Of a stretch of DNA of 48,495 nucleotides, positions 36,023 to 46,141 are shown one piece after another; position 1 is the stretch's first letter, and every line of letters starts with the position of its first letter. A program made the position numbers and the translations under genes. Source of the stretch: Pirellula sp. (lineage in GTDB: Bacteria > Planctomycetota > Planctomycetia > Pirellulales > Pirellulaceae); the NCBI GenBank assembly GCA_021299695.1, contig JAJTEK010000047.1, positions 1 through 48,495 of the forward strand, read 5' to 3'. The notes beneath the pieces were generated by a model. The model saw nothing but the letters and a program-made list of their open reading frames with translations, had not been told where the DNA came from and did no database searches.

Positions 36023-39000
36023 ATGGTATCCGAATCTAAGTTAAACCGCTTGATATTCGCAATGGGAGCTTCGTCGCCCGAAGAGGTTCCTCCTGGCTGC
36101 ACCGCCGAAGAGCTCCAAGATTATCATATTTGCTCTACGGCGCTATGGTCGCCTAGGATCCTTGGGAGACTCGGGTTTCTCCCAGAATCGCGAAGGTGTG
36201 ATTCTTCGGGACTTGATGTTGAAAACGCGCTGCTGGTCATCCCGAGCTTGGTCCAAAACAAGATCGATCAGCCGCTCGAAGAACGCCTTGTGCTCGCAGG
36301 CAACCACCTCTTGTACAGTCAATCGCGGACTCGCAAAGAAATCGTCGATGAAATATGTCGACTCGTGGATTCCCAGCGAGAGGATCCTGCCAGATCCCCG
36401 ATGACCGATGGGATCGAGGAGGATTTTTTCGCCTTCGGATATGCCGTCATGCAAGTCCAGCAAATGGCCAGAAAACTCCGTTACTCGTTCAACCTAGACT
36501 GGATGATTGTCTCGGACCAATTGCTGCAAGCCTCCGAACAATTCCATCAAGGCAACTTCGAGGAAACTCAAAGGTGGCTCGATGCGGCTTATGATTCTTT
36601 GTCCCAGGAACGGGATCGATATTGCTCGCAGCAAGGCTACTTGTTGCATTTGGTCCTAACGGCTCGGAGCACCTTGGGAGAGCGATTCTCCAAGGAAATG
36701 CAAAGTGAAATCCCGACAAGCCTTCTTGTAACGACCGAATCTCTAGCGCTGCTAGCCGAATCAAATCCCCAAGCCTTTGGTCGCATGAGCCAACGCCTGG
36801 CGGAAAAATCAATCACGTTAGTCGGAGGATTTACCAAGGAGCTCAAGCACACTTATCTTAGCGAGCAATCGCTGCATCGGAGTTTTCATCGAGCTAGAAC
36901 CCAAGCGGATCGATTGGGGATCGCTTTTCCAACGGTCCTGCTGCCGTTTTTTCCGAGCATTCCTGGGCATCTACCGACCCTTGCCCGCCTACACGGCTTC
37001 CAGGGTGCGATTCTAGCCAAGTTTCTCGATGGAATGGTTCCTGAGAAAGAGCACGCAAAGCTCAAATGGCAAGCATCGGCCGACACGCCCGCGATCGATA
37101 CCATCCTCGGGCATTTGCTCGACGCGGCCGACACGGCAGCTCTGCTCGAGGTCGGCACGGCCATGGCCAAGCAGTTGGATTACCATCAAGTCCCGACGCT
37201 TCTGATCGCTCACTGGCCGGACCGAACTTCGGTGGTATTCGACGACCTTGTGCGTTGCATGCGTCGAACTCCCGCGCTTGGGAAATGGGTTCTAGCCGAC
37301 GACTATTTCGATTCCACCTCACAACCCTATTGGTCCGATACGTTGGGAACCCATCAGTTTCCTTTCTCCCTTCCCCAGCAACCTGATCGAATCCACTCGC
37401 TCCAAATCAGTTTGCTCCAGATCCATAGAAACCTCTACCGATTGGAACGACTCGGGGATGCATTGGCTTGCTGGTCATCGACGGGGAATCATCCCAAGGA
37501 CGATTCGCTCCGAAGCGACATCCAGGATCTCCTTTGCCAAATCGATAGCCTTGCGAGCCACGGCGATTCTAGGATCGATTCTCCCGAGCAGTGGTCTGCG
37601 GAACTCGATTCCAAAGTTGTTGCCCTTTACCGCAGAGCTACCGAATCGATCCGCCCCTGGCTAGGCAATCCATCGACCCCGATGGTCCTTAATCCAGCGA
37701 GCCATCCCAGGCGATTGAGCGTTCTTTTGGATGGTTCCGTCGTTGGGCACACTCGAGCCGACTCCGAGCGTATCTTGCACCATGGCCAGCTGCACTCCGA
37801 TTCCACGAAATCCCAAGTGATCCTGGATGTTCCTCCTTTTGGATTCTGCGCCGTAGAGGTCGCTAGTCCTGGGGATAACAAGTCGGTTTTGTCGACCCGC
37901 AAGAAAGGGTTTTTCTCGAAGTTGCTCGGGCATTCTGATTCGATTGCGCAATCTGACGGATCGTTGGCAAACGAGTTCATGGAAGTCCAAATCGATCCTA
38001 AGAAAGGCCATCTCCGCTCGCTGTTCATTCGCGACCAAAGAGGCAATCGCCTAAGCGGTATGGTCTGTCTTGTTCCAAAGCCTGCCGGAGAGCACCATCG
38101 TTCAAAGGAATCAGACTCGCTGGCTCTGAGTCAAGTCCGTCTTGAGCACAGGAACCTGAGCGATCATCAATCGCAGATCGTTACGCGTGGCGTTTTTGAC
38201 ACCGATCCTACCCAGAGGCCAGTGCTGGCGAACCCAAGGAGTATCGCTCAGGGAGAGACTGGCCAGAGTTTACCTTGGATTGAGCAAACGGTCCGCTTGG
38301 ACAGAGGCTGCAAGTGGGTCGAGATCGCTTTTTCAGGGGGCGGTTTCGATCGCGCCGCTCATGCACCGGTTTGGCGAATGATATGGCCTAGCCAAGCTGC
38401 GACTTTGGGAATGTGGTCGCATGGCAATCGGACCAAATGGCTCGGGCCGCTTCAAGGTTGCGTCGAGCTGATCGAAATCGACGATGCGCAGCACAAGGTC
38501 TACTATGCGACCGGCGGCCTTAGCTACCATCAAAGGCCGACGAGCAATCAGATCCAGAGCTTGCTTCCCATCCATCCCGACGGCTCGATCCGTGCCAAAC
38601 TGTATCTTGGGATCCACTGGCAACGACCTTGGGAGACGGCCATCGACCTGTTCCAGGAAGCTTGGACGATGCTCCCAGAGATCGAGTCAGGATTCGGGGC
38701 TCGAGACGTGCAAAGGCGGCCTAACCACCAAAAAAGCGGTTGGTTGGCCCAGTGCAATCATTCGAATTTGCGGTTCTCGTTTTTGCCGGTTTTGCATCAA
38801 GAACTGCCGACCTCAGGGGGGATTGCCGAACAAGGCAAGGTCTTAAACCGTCTCCCAGGGGTCTATACCAACGGGCAGGAAGTCGTCCATGCCGATGCTT
38901 TGCTTTGGGTTTGCGAAGGCATGGGGAAAGCCTCGACGGCAAAAATTAGCTTGCCTAAATCGGTCCGTCAGGCGTGGAAAGTCGACTTTTGCGGTCAGTT

Positions 39001-39094
39001 ATTGGATAAAATAGCGTCCGACGGTGAGTCCCTTACCGTGCCCTACTCGGCGTGGGAAAAGTGTGCGATCGCGGTGGTTTTCGGATCACCCTGA
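36023..39094 (+). CDS. Large alpha-mannosidase-like (GH38-like) protein, divergent
   Basis: A 1023-residue protein without a signal peptide. The N-terminal part (about 200-450) contains alternating helices and strands like a deacetylase/mannosidase barrel (LLVTTESLALLAESNP, VLLPFFPSIPGHLPTLARLHG). The C-terminal part resembles the beta-sandwich of family 38 glycosidases: PMVLNPASHPRRLSVLL, then NEFMEVQIDPKKGHLRSLFI, and WIEQTVRLDRGCKWVEI. I could not find the HxD zinc site or the DG nucleophile of active alpha-mannosidases. So the family link rests on architecture, and activity is open. It precedes the Ser/Thr kinase gene by 65 bases on the same strand. Confidence 0.6.
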   Translation: MVSESKLNRLIFAMGASSPEEVPPGCTAEELQDYHICSTALWSPRILGRLGFLPESRRCDSSGLDVENALLVIPSLVQNKIDQPLEERLVLAGNHLLYSQSRTRKEIVDEICRLVDSQREDPARSPMTDGIEEDFFAFGYAVMQVQQMARKLRYSFNLDWMIVSDQLLQASEQFHQGNFEETQRWLDAAYDSLSQERDRYCSQQGYLLHLVLTARSTLGERFSKEMQSEIPTSLLVTTESLALLAESNPQAFGRMSQRLAEKSITLVGGFTKELKHTYLSEQSLHRSFHRARTQADRLGIAFPTVLLPFFPSIPGHLPTLARLHGFQGAILAKFLDGMVPEKEHAKLKWQASADTPAIDTILGHLLDAADTAALLEVGTAMAKQLDYHQVPTLLIAHWPDRTSVVFDDLVRCMRRTPALGKWVLADDYFDSTSQPYWSDTLGTHQFPFSLPQQPDRIHSLQISLLQIHRNLYRLERLGDALACWSSTGNHPKDDSLRSDIQDLLCQIDSLASHGDSRIDSPEQWSAELDSKVVALYRRATESIRPWLGNPSTPMVLNPASHPRRLSVLLDGSVVGHTRADSERILHHGQLHSDSTKSQVILDVPPFGFCAVEVASPGDNKSVLSTRKKGFFSKLLGHSDSIAQSDGSLANEFMEVQIDPKKGHLRSLFIRDQRGNRLSGMVCLVPKPAGEHHRSKESDSLALSQVRLEHRNLSDHQSQIVTRGVFDTDPTQRPVLANPRSIAQGETGQSLPWIEQTVRLDRGCKWVEIAFSGGGFDRAAHAPVWRMIWPSQAATLGMWSHGNRTKWLGPLQGCVELIEIDDAQHKVYYATGGLSYHQRPTSNQIQSLLPIHPDGSIRAKLYLGIHWQRPWETAIDLFQEAWTMLPEIESGFGARDVQRRPNHQKSGWLAQCNHSNLRFSFLPVLHQELPTSGGIAEQGKVLNRLPGVYTNGQEVVHADALLWVCEGMGKASTAKISLPKSVRQAWKVDFCGQLLDKIASDGESLTVPYSAWEKCAIAVVFGSP

Positions 39095-39159
39095 TGGCCC
39101 CTCCCGAGTGCTTGCCCTTGTAGATCCCGTTTTTATTAACCCTTCGACGAATCGACTTT

Positions 39160-40758
39160 ATGAATCGGCCCACCGAAGGCAACGATCTGACAAACCAGGT
39201 GATCGCGGGCTACAGCGTCCTGCATCGCTTGGGAGTTGGAGGGATGTCGGAGGTTTATCTCGCATTCCAAAACTCGCTTCATCGGCACGTGGCGCTCAAG
39301 GTGCTTCGGGCCGATTTTGTCGGTTCCGAGGAGCATGAGCAACGATTCTTGCAGGAGGCCCGCTCGGTCGCTTCGTTGATCCATCCGAATATTGTACAGG
39401 TCTACGACGTTGGCAAATTCGATTCGACCTTGTACATCGCCCAGGAGTACGTTCCTGGAAGCAATTTGAATTCCTTCATTCAACGCCGAGGTGCCTTGCC
39501 ACTCGAAGAGGCCGTGTCGATTCTGTGGCAAGCGACCTCGGCCCTTCAAAAGGCCGCCTCGATCGGCCTGGTGCATCGAGACATCAAGCCAGATAACTTG
39601 CTCTTGACCCCTGATGGCGAAGTCAAAGTCGCGGACTTCGGGTTGGCAAGAGCCAGGGGTAAGAATCAAAATTTGACTGCCGTGGGGGTCGCGCTCGGGA
39701 CTCCTTTGTACATGAGTCCAGAGCAAGTCCAGGGCCTTACGGTCGATTCTCGCAGCGATCTTTACTCGCTCGGTGCAACGGCCTACCACATGCTCTCGGG
39801 CCGGCCTCCTTTTTCCGGCGAGACAGCCCTTGCTCTAGCGATGCAACACATCCAAGCCGAAGCGGTCCGACTGGATCAGTTGCGTCCAGATCTTCCAGAG
39901 CAACTCGTCGGGATCGTCCATCAACTTCTCAAGAAGAGCCCTGAGGATCGATTTGGATCGGCCATGGAATTGGCTAGAGAGTTGCGCAGTTTCATCGAAG
40001 TCCATCTCGAAGGAAGAGGGGATAAAATGATCCCCTTTTCGGGTTTGGTCATAGAACATCAAGCCGTCACCTCGAGTGTCGCGACCGAGGAGTTGCAGAT
40101 CCTAATGATGGGACGCGACTCAGGTCTCAAGGATGCCTCCACCAAGAAAAAGCAACGGCGATCCACATCGATCCAAAACGCGATCCTCTGGTTCGGCTTG
40201 CCATTGGTGTTGAGCTCGGCTCTGTCATTTACTCTTGCTCGCGTCGATCCTTTTGCGCACCAATCGACCAGCACAGCCGGTGTCGTCCGAGAGACATCGG
40301 TTCAACGACAGTTCGCTTTGGCTTTGGTGGAAAACAATCTCAAGCACTGGAACGCGGTCTCGGAGTTTTTCCCACCGACCGATGCGCTCAGCAGAAATTA
40401 TTACCTTAAATCGCAAATCCAAATCGCTCGATTGAGGATCGAAGGTGATGACCTCGCAGGTGCTGAACCGAATCTTCGGACCGTAATCGAGTCGCCTTAT
40501 TCCGACGAACTACTCCGGTGCATTGCCCGAATCGAGTTGGGCTGGATTCAGCAACGGGGCCAAAGGCAACCCTCTGGGGAAGAAATCCGAAACGAAAATT
40601 ACGCTCGCGCTATGCGGGAAATGTCAACCATGATCCCCGAAAAGCAACGCCTGATCCGCGATGCTCTACCCGCGAGGGTTCGGGCCGAGTGGGAAACAGT
40701 CGACTATCTTTACCAAGCCGAATCGAAGCCCGTCGGGGCGGCGAGCCTCGGTGATTGA
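39160..40758 (+). CDS. Membrane-anchored Ser/Thr protein kinase (Hanks type)
   Basis: A 532-residue kinase. The catalytic domain (about 17-285) has the glycine loop LGVGGMSEVYLA, Lys47 in VALKVLRA, HRDIKPDN with Asp141, DFG (159-161) and GTPLYMSPEQ. After a linker, one transmembrane helix (about 340-360, AILWFGLPLVLSSALSF) leads to a 170-residue external domain that looks helical and repeat-like (YYLKSQIQIARLRIEGDDLAGAE). Such receptor-like kinases are abundant in planctomycetes and signal from the envelope. The stop codon overlaps a TTG start of cdsA (TTGA), suggesting translational coupling. Confidence 0.94.
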   Translation: MNRPTEGNDLTNQVIAGYSVLHRLGVGGMSEVYLAFQNSLHRHVALKVLRADFVGSEEHEQRFLQEARSVASLIHPNIVQVYDVGKFDSTLYIAQEYVPGSNLNSFIQRRGALPLEEAVSILWQATSALQKAASIGLVHRDIKPDNLLLTPDGEVKVADFGLARARGKNQNLTAVGVALGTPLYMSPEQVQGLTVDSRSDLYSLGATAYHMLSGRPPFSGETALALAMQHIQAEAVRLDQLRPDLPEQLVGIVHQLLKKSPEDRFGSAMELARELRSFIEVHLEGRGDKMIPFSGLVIEHQAVTSSVATEELQILMMGRDSGLKDASTKKKQRRSTSIQNAILWFGLPLVLSSALSFTLARVDPFAHQSTSTAGVVRETSVQRQFALALVENNLKHWNAVSEFFPPTDALSRNYYLKSQIQIARLRIEGDDLAGAEPNLRTVIESPYSDELLRCIARIELGWIQQRGQRQPSGEEIRNENYARAMREMSTMIPEKQRLIRDALPARVRAEWETVDYLYQAESKPVGAASLGD

Positions 40759-41741
40759 CCTGGAAATCACAGGAAGGCCGATTTACGGAAGTCGTTAGGA
40801 AATCTGATGAGAAGAACTCGGGCAGGAACGTGTTAGTCAGTCGTTTGCGCACCGCCGCGATCGTACTAGCGATCGTCTTTGGCTTTATTTATCTTGACGT
40901 CAAGGCCCCGCTGGCAGGAGTTCCAGGACTCTGGATGCTTCCGATTTACCTTGTTCTATGCTTGGGAACGGCCCGCGAAGCGACCTCGATCGTACGCTCG
41001 GCTTGGCAATTGCCAGTCTTTTGGTCGCCCTCTGTGGTTCTGCTCTCGGCGGCACTTCCTGCCGTTCCAGAACTCCTCAGAGCCCTCGGGGCCGCCGACC
41101 TGCTCGATCCATCCTGGACCGGTGTCCAAGGCAGATTGGCCATCGTCTGCATCGGCAATTGGATACTTGCAAGCTACCTTGGGGTGCGTGCTCTTGCCGT
41201 TTACCAAGATCGCCAAGAGGCTATCGGCTGGTTGACTAGTCTTGGATTGTTGATGTACATCTCTGTAGCGACAAGCCTATGGTGGATCCTGCGCCAAGTC
41301 GGAGATCCCGACGCGGCGATGTTCAATGTGGTTGGCATTGCTATGGTGACCAAAATCGCTGATTCAGGGGCGTACTTCGCAGGCAAGAACCTCGGTCGCA
41401 CGCCCCTAGCACCTGTCCTGAGCCCGAAGAAAACATGGGAGGGACTCTTGGGAGGGTGGATCGTGGCCTCTTTGGCCGCCGTGATCTACTTCAGTTCGCT
41501 TGGAAATAGCCACCCGCCGCGATCCACCTGGTGGCCCCTCGTCGGTGCATTGCTCCTAGGTACCGCATTGACTTGGTTCGGACTGCTCGGGGATTTGATC
41601 GAATCGATGATGAAAAGGTCCGGTCGTGTCAAAGACAGCGGCGGGACTTTGGCCGGGCTCGGAGGAATTTGGGACGTCACGGATTCATTGATTCCAGCGG
41701 GAGTTGTAGGATTAATTGCGGTCGTCCTAGGTTGGATTTAA
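40755..41741 (+). CDS. cdsA: Phosphatidate cytidylyltransferase
   Basis: A 328-residue integral membrane enzyme that makes CDP-diacylglycerol from phosphatidic acid and CTP. About eight hydrophobic segments are followed by the family signature in KIADSGAYFAGKNLG, LSPKKTWEG and the C-terminal GDLIESMMKR and DSGGTLAGLGGIWDVTDSL. Two starts are possible: TTG at 40755, overlapping the kinase stop, or GTG at 40830, which opens directly on the first helix (RLRTAAIVLAIVFG) as in most CdsA proteins. I list the longer form. It links phospholipid synthesis to the kinase, phoH and pgpH genes of this plus-strand run. Confidence 0.93.
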   Translation: MTWKSQEGRFTEVVRKSDEKNSGRNVLVSRLRTAAIVLAIVFGFIYLDVKAPLAGVPGLWMLPIYLVLCLGTAREATSIVRSAWQLPVFWSPSVVLLSAALPAVPELLRALGAADLLDPSWTGVQGRLAIVCIGNWILASYLGVRALAVYQDRQEAIGWLTSLGLLMYISVATSLWWILRQVGDPDAAMFNVVGIAMVTKIADSGAYFAGKNLGRTPLAPVLSPKKTWEGLLGGWIVASLAAVIYFSSLGNSHPPRSTWWPLVGALLLGTALTWFGLLGDLIESMMKRSGRVKDSGGTLAGLGGIWDVTDSLIPAGVVGLIAVVLGWI

Positions 41742-41822
41742 GACGAATCCTGCGAGAATAGCCGTGGCGAAAAAAGAACCACACCAAGATCCGTCCAATA
41801 AAGACATGAAGACCATCGCTTA

Positions 41823-42836
41823 ATGAAAGAAAATGCCCCCATGTCAGAATCAACCCTAGCCCTGGGCGATCCGCAATTGGCGATCCAATTGTTTGGACCT
41901 CAAGATACCCACTTGCGCAAAGTGCGCAATCAACTCGGGGTTGCAATCACCCATCGCAATGGGACGGTCAAAGTTGCCGGCCCGAGCCATTCGGTCGACA
42001 TCGCTACGGGCATCCTCGAAAAGCTCAAAGAAAAGCTCATACGCGGCGGAGAGGTCCTGCCCGAGGAGATCGACGCGCTGCTCCATCAAGCGATGGTCCC
42101 TGCGACCAAAAACATCGCAATCGACCTGCGAGGTGAGTCCAAGGAAGTGGCGATCGGAAATACCGCCAGACGGGTCAAGCCACGGACTCAGGGACAAGCC
42201 TATTACATCGAAGCAATTCGCACACATGACCTGACACTCTGCTCAGGCCCGGCAGGCTGCGGAAAAACCTACTTGGCCGTCGCCACGGCCGTCGAAGCCT
42301 ATCGCGCCAAAGCCATTCGGAAAATCGTATTGGTTCGTCCGGCGGTCGAAGCAGGTGAGAGTCTTGGCTACCTGCCAGGTGACCTCAAGGAAAAGCTCAA
42401 TCCTTATCTGCGTCCACTGCTCGATGCGATCAATGAGATGGTGGATTTCGATCAAGTCAAATTCCTCATGGAACAAGAGGTCATCGAAGTCATCCCGTTG
42501 GCTTACATGAGAGGCAGGACGCTCAACCAAGCATTCATCATTTTGGATGAGGCTCAAAATGCAACGGTCGCTCAAATGAAGATGTTCCTTACCCGCATGG
42601 GTGAGGGCTCCAAGGTGGTTGTCTCCGGAGATACCTCCCAAGTCGATTTGCCCTCGGGGGTTACCAGTGGGCTTCGGGATGCGATTCAGCGACTGAGCGG
42701 CATCGATGGAGTATCCATCGTGCAACTTCAAGCCAACGACATTGTTCGCCATCCGTTGGTCCAACGTATCGTCGCGGCCTATGATCAGCCGCTTGCCGCA
42801 GCACCCCGGCCTCTCAAAAGGCCCGATCGGACCTGA
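41823..42836 (+). CDS. phoH: PhoH-family ATPase
   Basis: A 337-residue PhoH-like protein. An N-terminal KH-like region (about 20-100) precedes the P-loop domain with GPAGCGKT (142-149), the LVRPAVEAGESLGYLPGDL segment typical of PhoH, and a DEAQN Walker B (FIILDEAQNA), then VVSGDTSQVDLP. PhoH proteins are RNA-associated ATPases, often encoded beside ybeY and pgpH in a conserved cluster for RNA and ribosome metabolism. Here pgpH follows 20 bases later but ybeY is absent. Start at the ATG at 41823; an ATG at 41841 is also possible. Confidence 0.95.
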   Translation: MKENAPMSESTLALGDPQLAIQLFGPQDTHLRKVRNQLGVAITHRNGTVKVAGPSHSVDIATGILEKLKEKLIRGGEVLPEEIDALLHQAMVPATKNIAIDLRGESKEVAIGNTARRVKPRTQGQAYYIEAIRTHDLTLCSGPAGCGKTYLAVATAVEAYRAKAIRKIVLVRPAVEAGESLGYLPGDLKEKLNPYLRPLLDAINEMVDFDQVKFLMEQEVIEVIPLAYMRGRTLNQAFIILDEAQNATVAQMKMFLTRMGEGSKVVVSGDTSQVDLPSGVTSGLRDAIQRLSGIDGVSIVQLQANDIVRHPLVQRIVAAYDQPLAAAPRPLKRPDRT

Positions 42837-42856
42837 TAGGTTTGGAACCTATTCCT

Positions 42857-45208
42857 ATGCAAAACTCTCCTAGAAAAAGCCGCAGCGAACGGGCTGCTTC
42901 CCTGAAAACCAGCCGATTTGACTGGCAGCGCTGGATCGACCAAGCAACAAGCCTGGACCTACTGACTAAGGCCTCGGTGCTCTTAGCTGCCGGTGTGCTT
43001 TTGTCGCTGGTCCTGCGAGGCTGGGAACCCCCATTCCCCTACCGAATCGGCTACGTCCCCCGACGCGCTATCCCGGCTCGGATCCCATTCCAGATCGAGG
43101 ATGAAGTTCAGACCGATGGGCTTCGAGTCCAAGCGGCCCGTGAAGTTCTCTGCGTTTATGAAAACCGTAAAGAACCTTTGGTTCAATTGCGAGGTTCACT
43201 CCAAGATGCTCTTTTTGCACTTCGGGATCACCAAAACCAAGAAGACTTCTCCGAACTGCAACTGGCTAGCTTGGAACTCTTCGGATCCCAACCCGAAGGT
43301 TCAAGCACAATCGCTCTGGAGAAATCCGAACTGATCGATTGCATCAAAAAGACACTTGCAACCGACGCGGATCTTTCAAAGTTCGATTCAGCGATCCGCA
43401 AGATCTTCGATCCATGGGAAGAGTTCGGAATTCTCCATTCGCTTCGCCATGATCCGCAAAAGGGGAACCAGCGATTCATTAAAGTCTTTCAATTAGGGGA
43501 TGACCAGCACAAACTCGACGTCGATGTTTCTCGAGTTCGAACTGCCGAAGTCCTGGTGACCCTTCGGGGGTCGCTCGAACGGGAATTCAAAAACCAATTC
43601 GGAGAAGGCTCTTCAGAATTGCTTGCGCAAATGGTCCATCGCTTCATCTCGGCCAAACTCCCGACCACTCTGACTTTCCGAGAGGACCTTAGCAATGTCG
43701 CTCGCATCGAAGCGGTCAACGCCGTCAAGCCGGCGATGGTATCCTACGAAACAACCTACGGTGCATTGGTCCCGATGGGGAAGTTGCTCGGCCCCAAAGA
43801 GATTCGGCTCCTGAGGACCGAGCACGAAGCGTTCGTTGAGCAAATGAGCATCGGTCAGAAAATCCAACGCCTTGCGGCCACCTGGGGACTTCTTGCGGCT
43901 GTTACTCTCTTGTGCGGATTTTTTATCCATCAGTCCCGCGATCGGTCTCCGATTACCAAGACCTCGAAATTGATCCGTTTGGTAGGCCTCGCCAGCATCG
44001 CGATCGTCGCCTCGGTTTTCGCCTCTCGCGACCCCTTTCACGTGGAGATCATCCCGGTGACCCTCTGCGCGATCACCGCAGCGCTAGTCTACGGCAGACC
44101 GACTGCACTGATGCTCCTAGCGGCAGTCTCTTTGGTCATCGCCTTCAGCACCGGAGGAGATCTCTCGGAATTCATCCTCACGTTCAGCGCAGCGGCAGGA
44201 GCAATTCTGCTGAGCGGTAGGATTCGTAATCGAACTAGACTGGTGTACGTAGGTTTTGGGGTGGCCCTGATCGTACTTGCAACCTGCTTAGGGCTCGGCG
44301 TCCTGACAGGCCAATCCCTGGAGTTTTCAAGCGATCCTTTTGGGAACGGTCAGTCGACATCGGTTCCCCTCTACGCAAGTCGCTTGATCGTTGAGGCTTT
44401 CAAGCAGTTTGCCTTCGTGGCCCTGTGCGGTCCTCTCATGGTTGGAATATTGCCATTCATCGAAAAACTTTTCGATATCGAGACCGATCTGAGTCTCCTG
44501 GAACTCGGAGACATGAGCCACGAGCTGTTGCGACAACTTGCGCAGCGTGCACCCGGAACTTATAACCATAGCATCTCGGTCGCTTCTCTTGCCGAGTCGG
44601 CCGCCGAAAGCATCGGTGCCCATGGCCTTTTGGTCCGAGTCGGGGCTTGCTTCCACGACATCGGGAAAATGTTCAAGCCCAATTACTTCGTCGAGAACCA
44701 GATGCCCGGAGCGAATCGGCACGATACGCTCCAGCCAGAACTGAGCACCCTAGTCATCATCGCACACGTCAAAGACGGCGCTGACTTGGCTCGGCAGCAC
44801 AAAATTCCCCAGCGAATTATCGACTTTATCGAACAGCACCACGGCACAACACTCGTCGAGTACTTCTACCAACAGGCCATCAAAGAGAATGAAGGAAATG
44901 AAGACCTTGAGGAGGTTTCTGAAGTCACCTTCCGCTACCCCGGCCCAAAACCGCAAACCAAAGAAGCGGCCATTCTGATGATCGCAGATGCAGTCGAAAG
45001 CGCTACGCGAGCCCTCCGAGAACCCACCTCCTCACGCATCCAGCATCTAGTCGATCAAATCACCATGAAGAAATTGCTCGATGGTCAATTCGATGATTGC
45101 GAACTGACCTTGGTCGAAATCGCAACGATCAAGCAATCGTTGATCAAGAATCTCAATGCAATCCACCATGGACGGATCAAGTACCCCGAGCGTCAAACAG
45201 CAAGTTGA
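42857..45208 (+). CDS. 7TM-HD family phosphohydrolase (PgpH/YqfF-like)
   Basis: About 783 residues from the ATG at 42857. The order is an N-terminal membrane helix (about 36-55), a large external 7TMR-HDED domain (about 70-320), a block of seven membrane segments (about 335-540), and a cytosolic HD domain with His571 (YNHSISVASLAE), HDIGK (His600-Asp601), a later NRHDT-like segment (MPGANRHDTLQPELS) and ADAVESATRAL. In Firmicutes, PgpH with this layout hydrolyses the second messenger c-di-AMP; the match in architecture supports the same role, though no diadenylate cyclase is in view. It is probably cotranscribed with phoH, 20 bases upstream. Confidence 0.92.
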   Translation: MQNSPRKSRSERAASLKTSRFDWQRWIDQATSLDLLTKASVLLAAGVLLSLVLRGWEPPFPYRIGYVPRRAIPARIPFQIEDEVQTDGLRVQAAREVLCVYENRKEPLVQLRGSLQDALFALRDHQNQEDFSELQLASLELFGSQPEGSSTIALEKSELIDCIKKTLATDADLSKFDSAIRKIFDPWEEFGILHSLRHDPQKGNQRFIKVFQLGDDQHKLDVDVSRVRTAEVLVTLRGSLEREFKNQFGEGSSELLAQMVHRFISAKLPTTLTFREDLSNVARIEAVNAVKPAMVSYETTYGALVPMGKLLGPKEIRLLRTEHEAFVEQMSIGQKIQRLAATWGLLAAVTLLCGFFIHQSRDRSPITKTSKLIRLVGLASIAIVASVFASRDPFHVEIIPVTLCAITAALVYGRPTALMLLAAVSLVIAFSTGGDLSEFILTFSAAAGAILLSGRIRNRTRLVYVGFGVALIVLATCLGLGVLTGQSLEFSSDPFGNGQSTSVPLYASRLIVEAFKQFAFVALCGPLMVGILPFIEKLFDIETDLSLLELGDMSHELLRQLAQRAPGTYNHSISVASLAESAAESIGAHGLLVRVGACFHDIGKMFKPNYFVENQMPGANRHDTLQPELSTLVIIAHVKDGADLARQHKIPQRIIDFIEQHHGTTLVEYFYQQAIKENEGNEDLEEVSEVTFRYPGPKPQTKEAAILMIADAVESATRALREPTSSRIQHLVDQITMKKLLDGQFDDCELTLVEIATIKQSLIKNLNAIHHGRIKYPERQTAS

Positions 45209-45267
45209 TCTCTTAAGCACCAATATCCTTGATCCTTGAATTACCGCCCACAAAACTCTTTGGATCC

Positions 45268-46125
45268 ATGACTCAAGAATCCCCGCCAATTGCTTGCTTT
45301 CCAGCCGAACCACTCAGCATCCGTTTGGATCGCCCTTTCCATCAACTCTCTTGGTTAGATAAGTCTCTGGTCATGGCCGAACTTTCTAGGCTCGCCTACG
45401 GTCCACCCGAGCTGATCTCTAAAGTGGTCTATGAAGCGGGCATCGACCAATGCGATTTTGTTCAGCAAGCCGGTTCCGAAGCCTATGTGTTCGGCACCAA
45501 ATACGATTGCATGATCGTATCGCGTGGAACCGAACCGACCAAGCTTGAGGATATCGCCGCCGATGCCAAAGCCTGGACAGTCGCTTGCGATATCGGTCGA
45601 GTCCACAGCGGTTTCGATAGCCACGTGCAAATGCTTTGGCCCGATATCGAAAACCGACTCCGAGAAAACCAACGCCCAGTTTGGTTCGGTGGACACTCCT
45701 TAGGGGGCGCTATGGCCGCTGTCTGCGCCGTTCGGTGCAAACTCTCTCCAATTCCCTCCAACCCTCAAGCGATCTTTTCGTTCGGAGCACCTCGCGTCGG
45801 AAACCGACAATACGCATCCTTCCTCAAGATTCGACACTATCGATGGGTCAACAACAACGATATCGTCCCAAGGTTTCCACCAAGATTCTTGGGCTACCAC
45901 CATATGGGACGAGAGATCTACGTCAACCGAAAAGGCAAAATCAGTCGAATCCACAACTGGCTCCGATTCCACGATCGTGTCCGTGGCTTCCTCTACGGAC
46001 TCCGTCGAGGAAAAATTGACTACCTTTGCGACCACTCCATGCGCGAGTACGTCGCGATTGTTCGTCATCTTCATCAGACCGAAAAACAAGGCACTAGGAT
46101 CCGAATCCCTAACTCGTTACGGTAA
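45268..46125 (+). CDS. Class 3 lipase family protein
   Basis: About 285 residues from the ATG at 45268; the frame is open upstream to 45229 but without a better start. An alpha/beta hydrolase of the fungal-lipase-like class 3 family: FGTKYDCMIVSRGTE is the oxyanion-side strand, FGGHSLGGAMAAV holds the nucleophilic serine in GxSxG, FSFGAPRVGN follows, YRWVNNNDIVPR carries the acid, and DHSMREYV a candidate histidine. No signal peptide is seen. It occupies the place after pgpH where many genomes have ybeY, and is convergent with the gene at 46142. Confidence 0.85.
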   Translation: MTQESPPIACFPAEPLSIRLDRPFHQLSWLDKSLVMAELSRLAYGPPELISKVVYEAGIDQCDFVQQAGSEAYVFGTKYDCMIVSRGTEPTKLEDIAADAKAWTVACDIGRVHSGFDSHVQMLWPDIENRLRENQRPVWFGGHSLGGAMAAVCAVRCKLSPIPSNPQAIFSFGAPRVGNRQYASFLKIRHYRWVNNNDIVPRFPPRFLGYHHMGREIYVNRKGKISRIHNWLRFHDRVRGFLYGLRRGKIDYLCDHSMREYVAIVRHLHQTEKQGTRIRIPNSLR

Positions 46126-46141
46126 TTACCCCGAAATAAGG

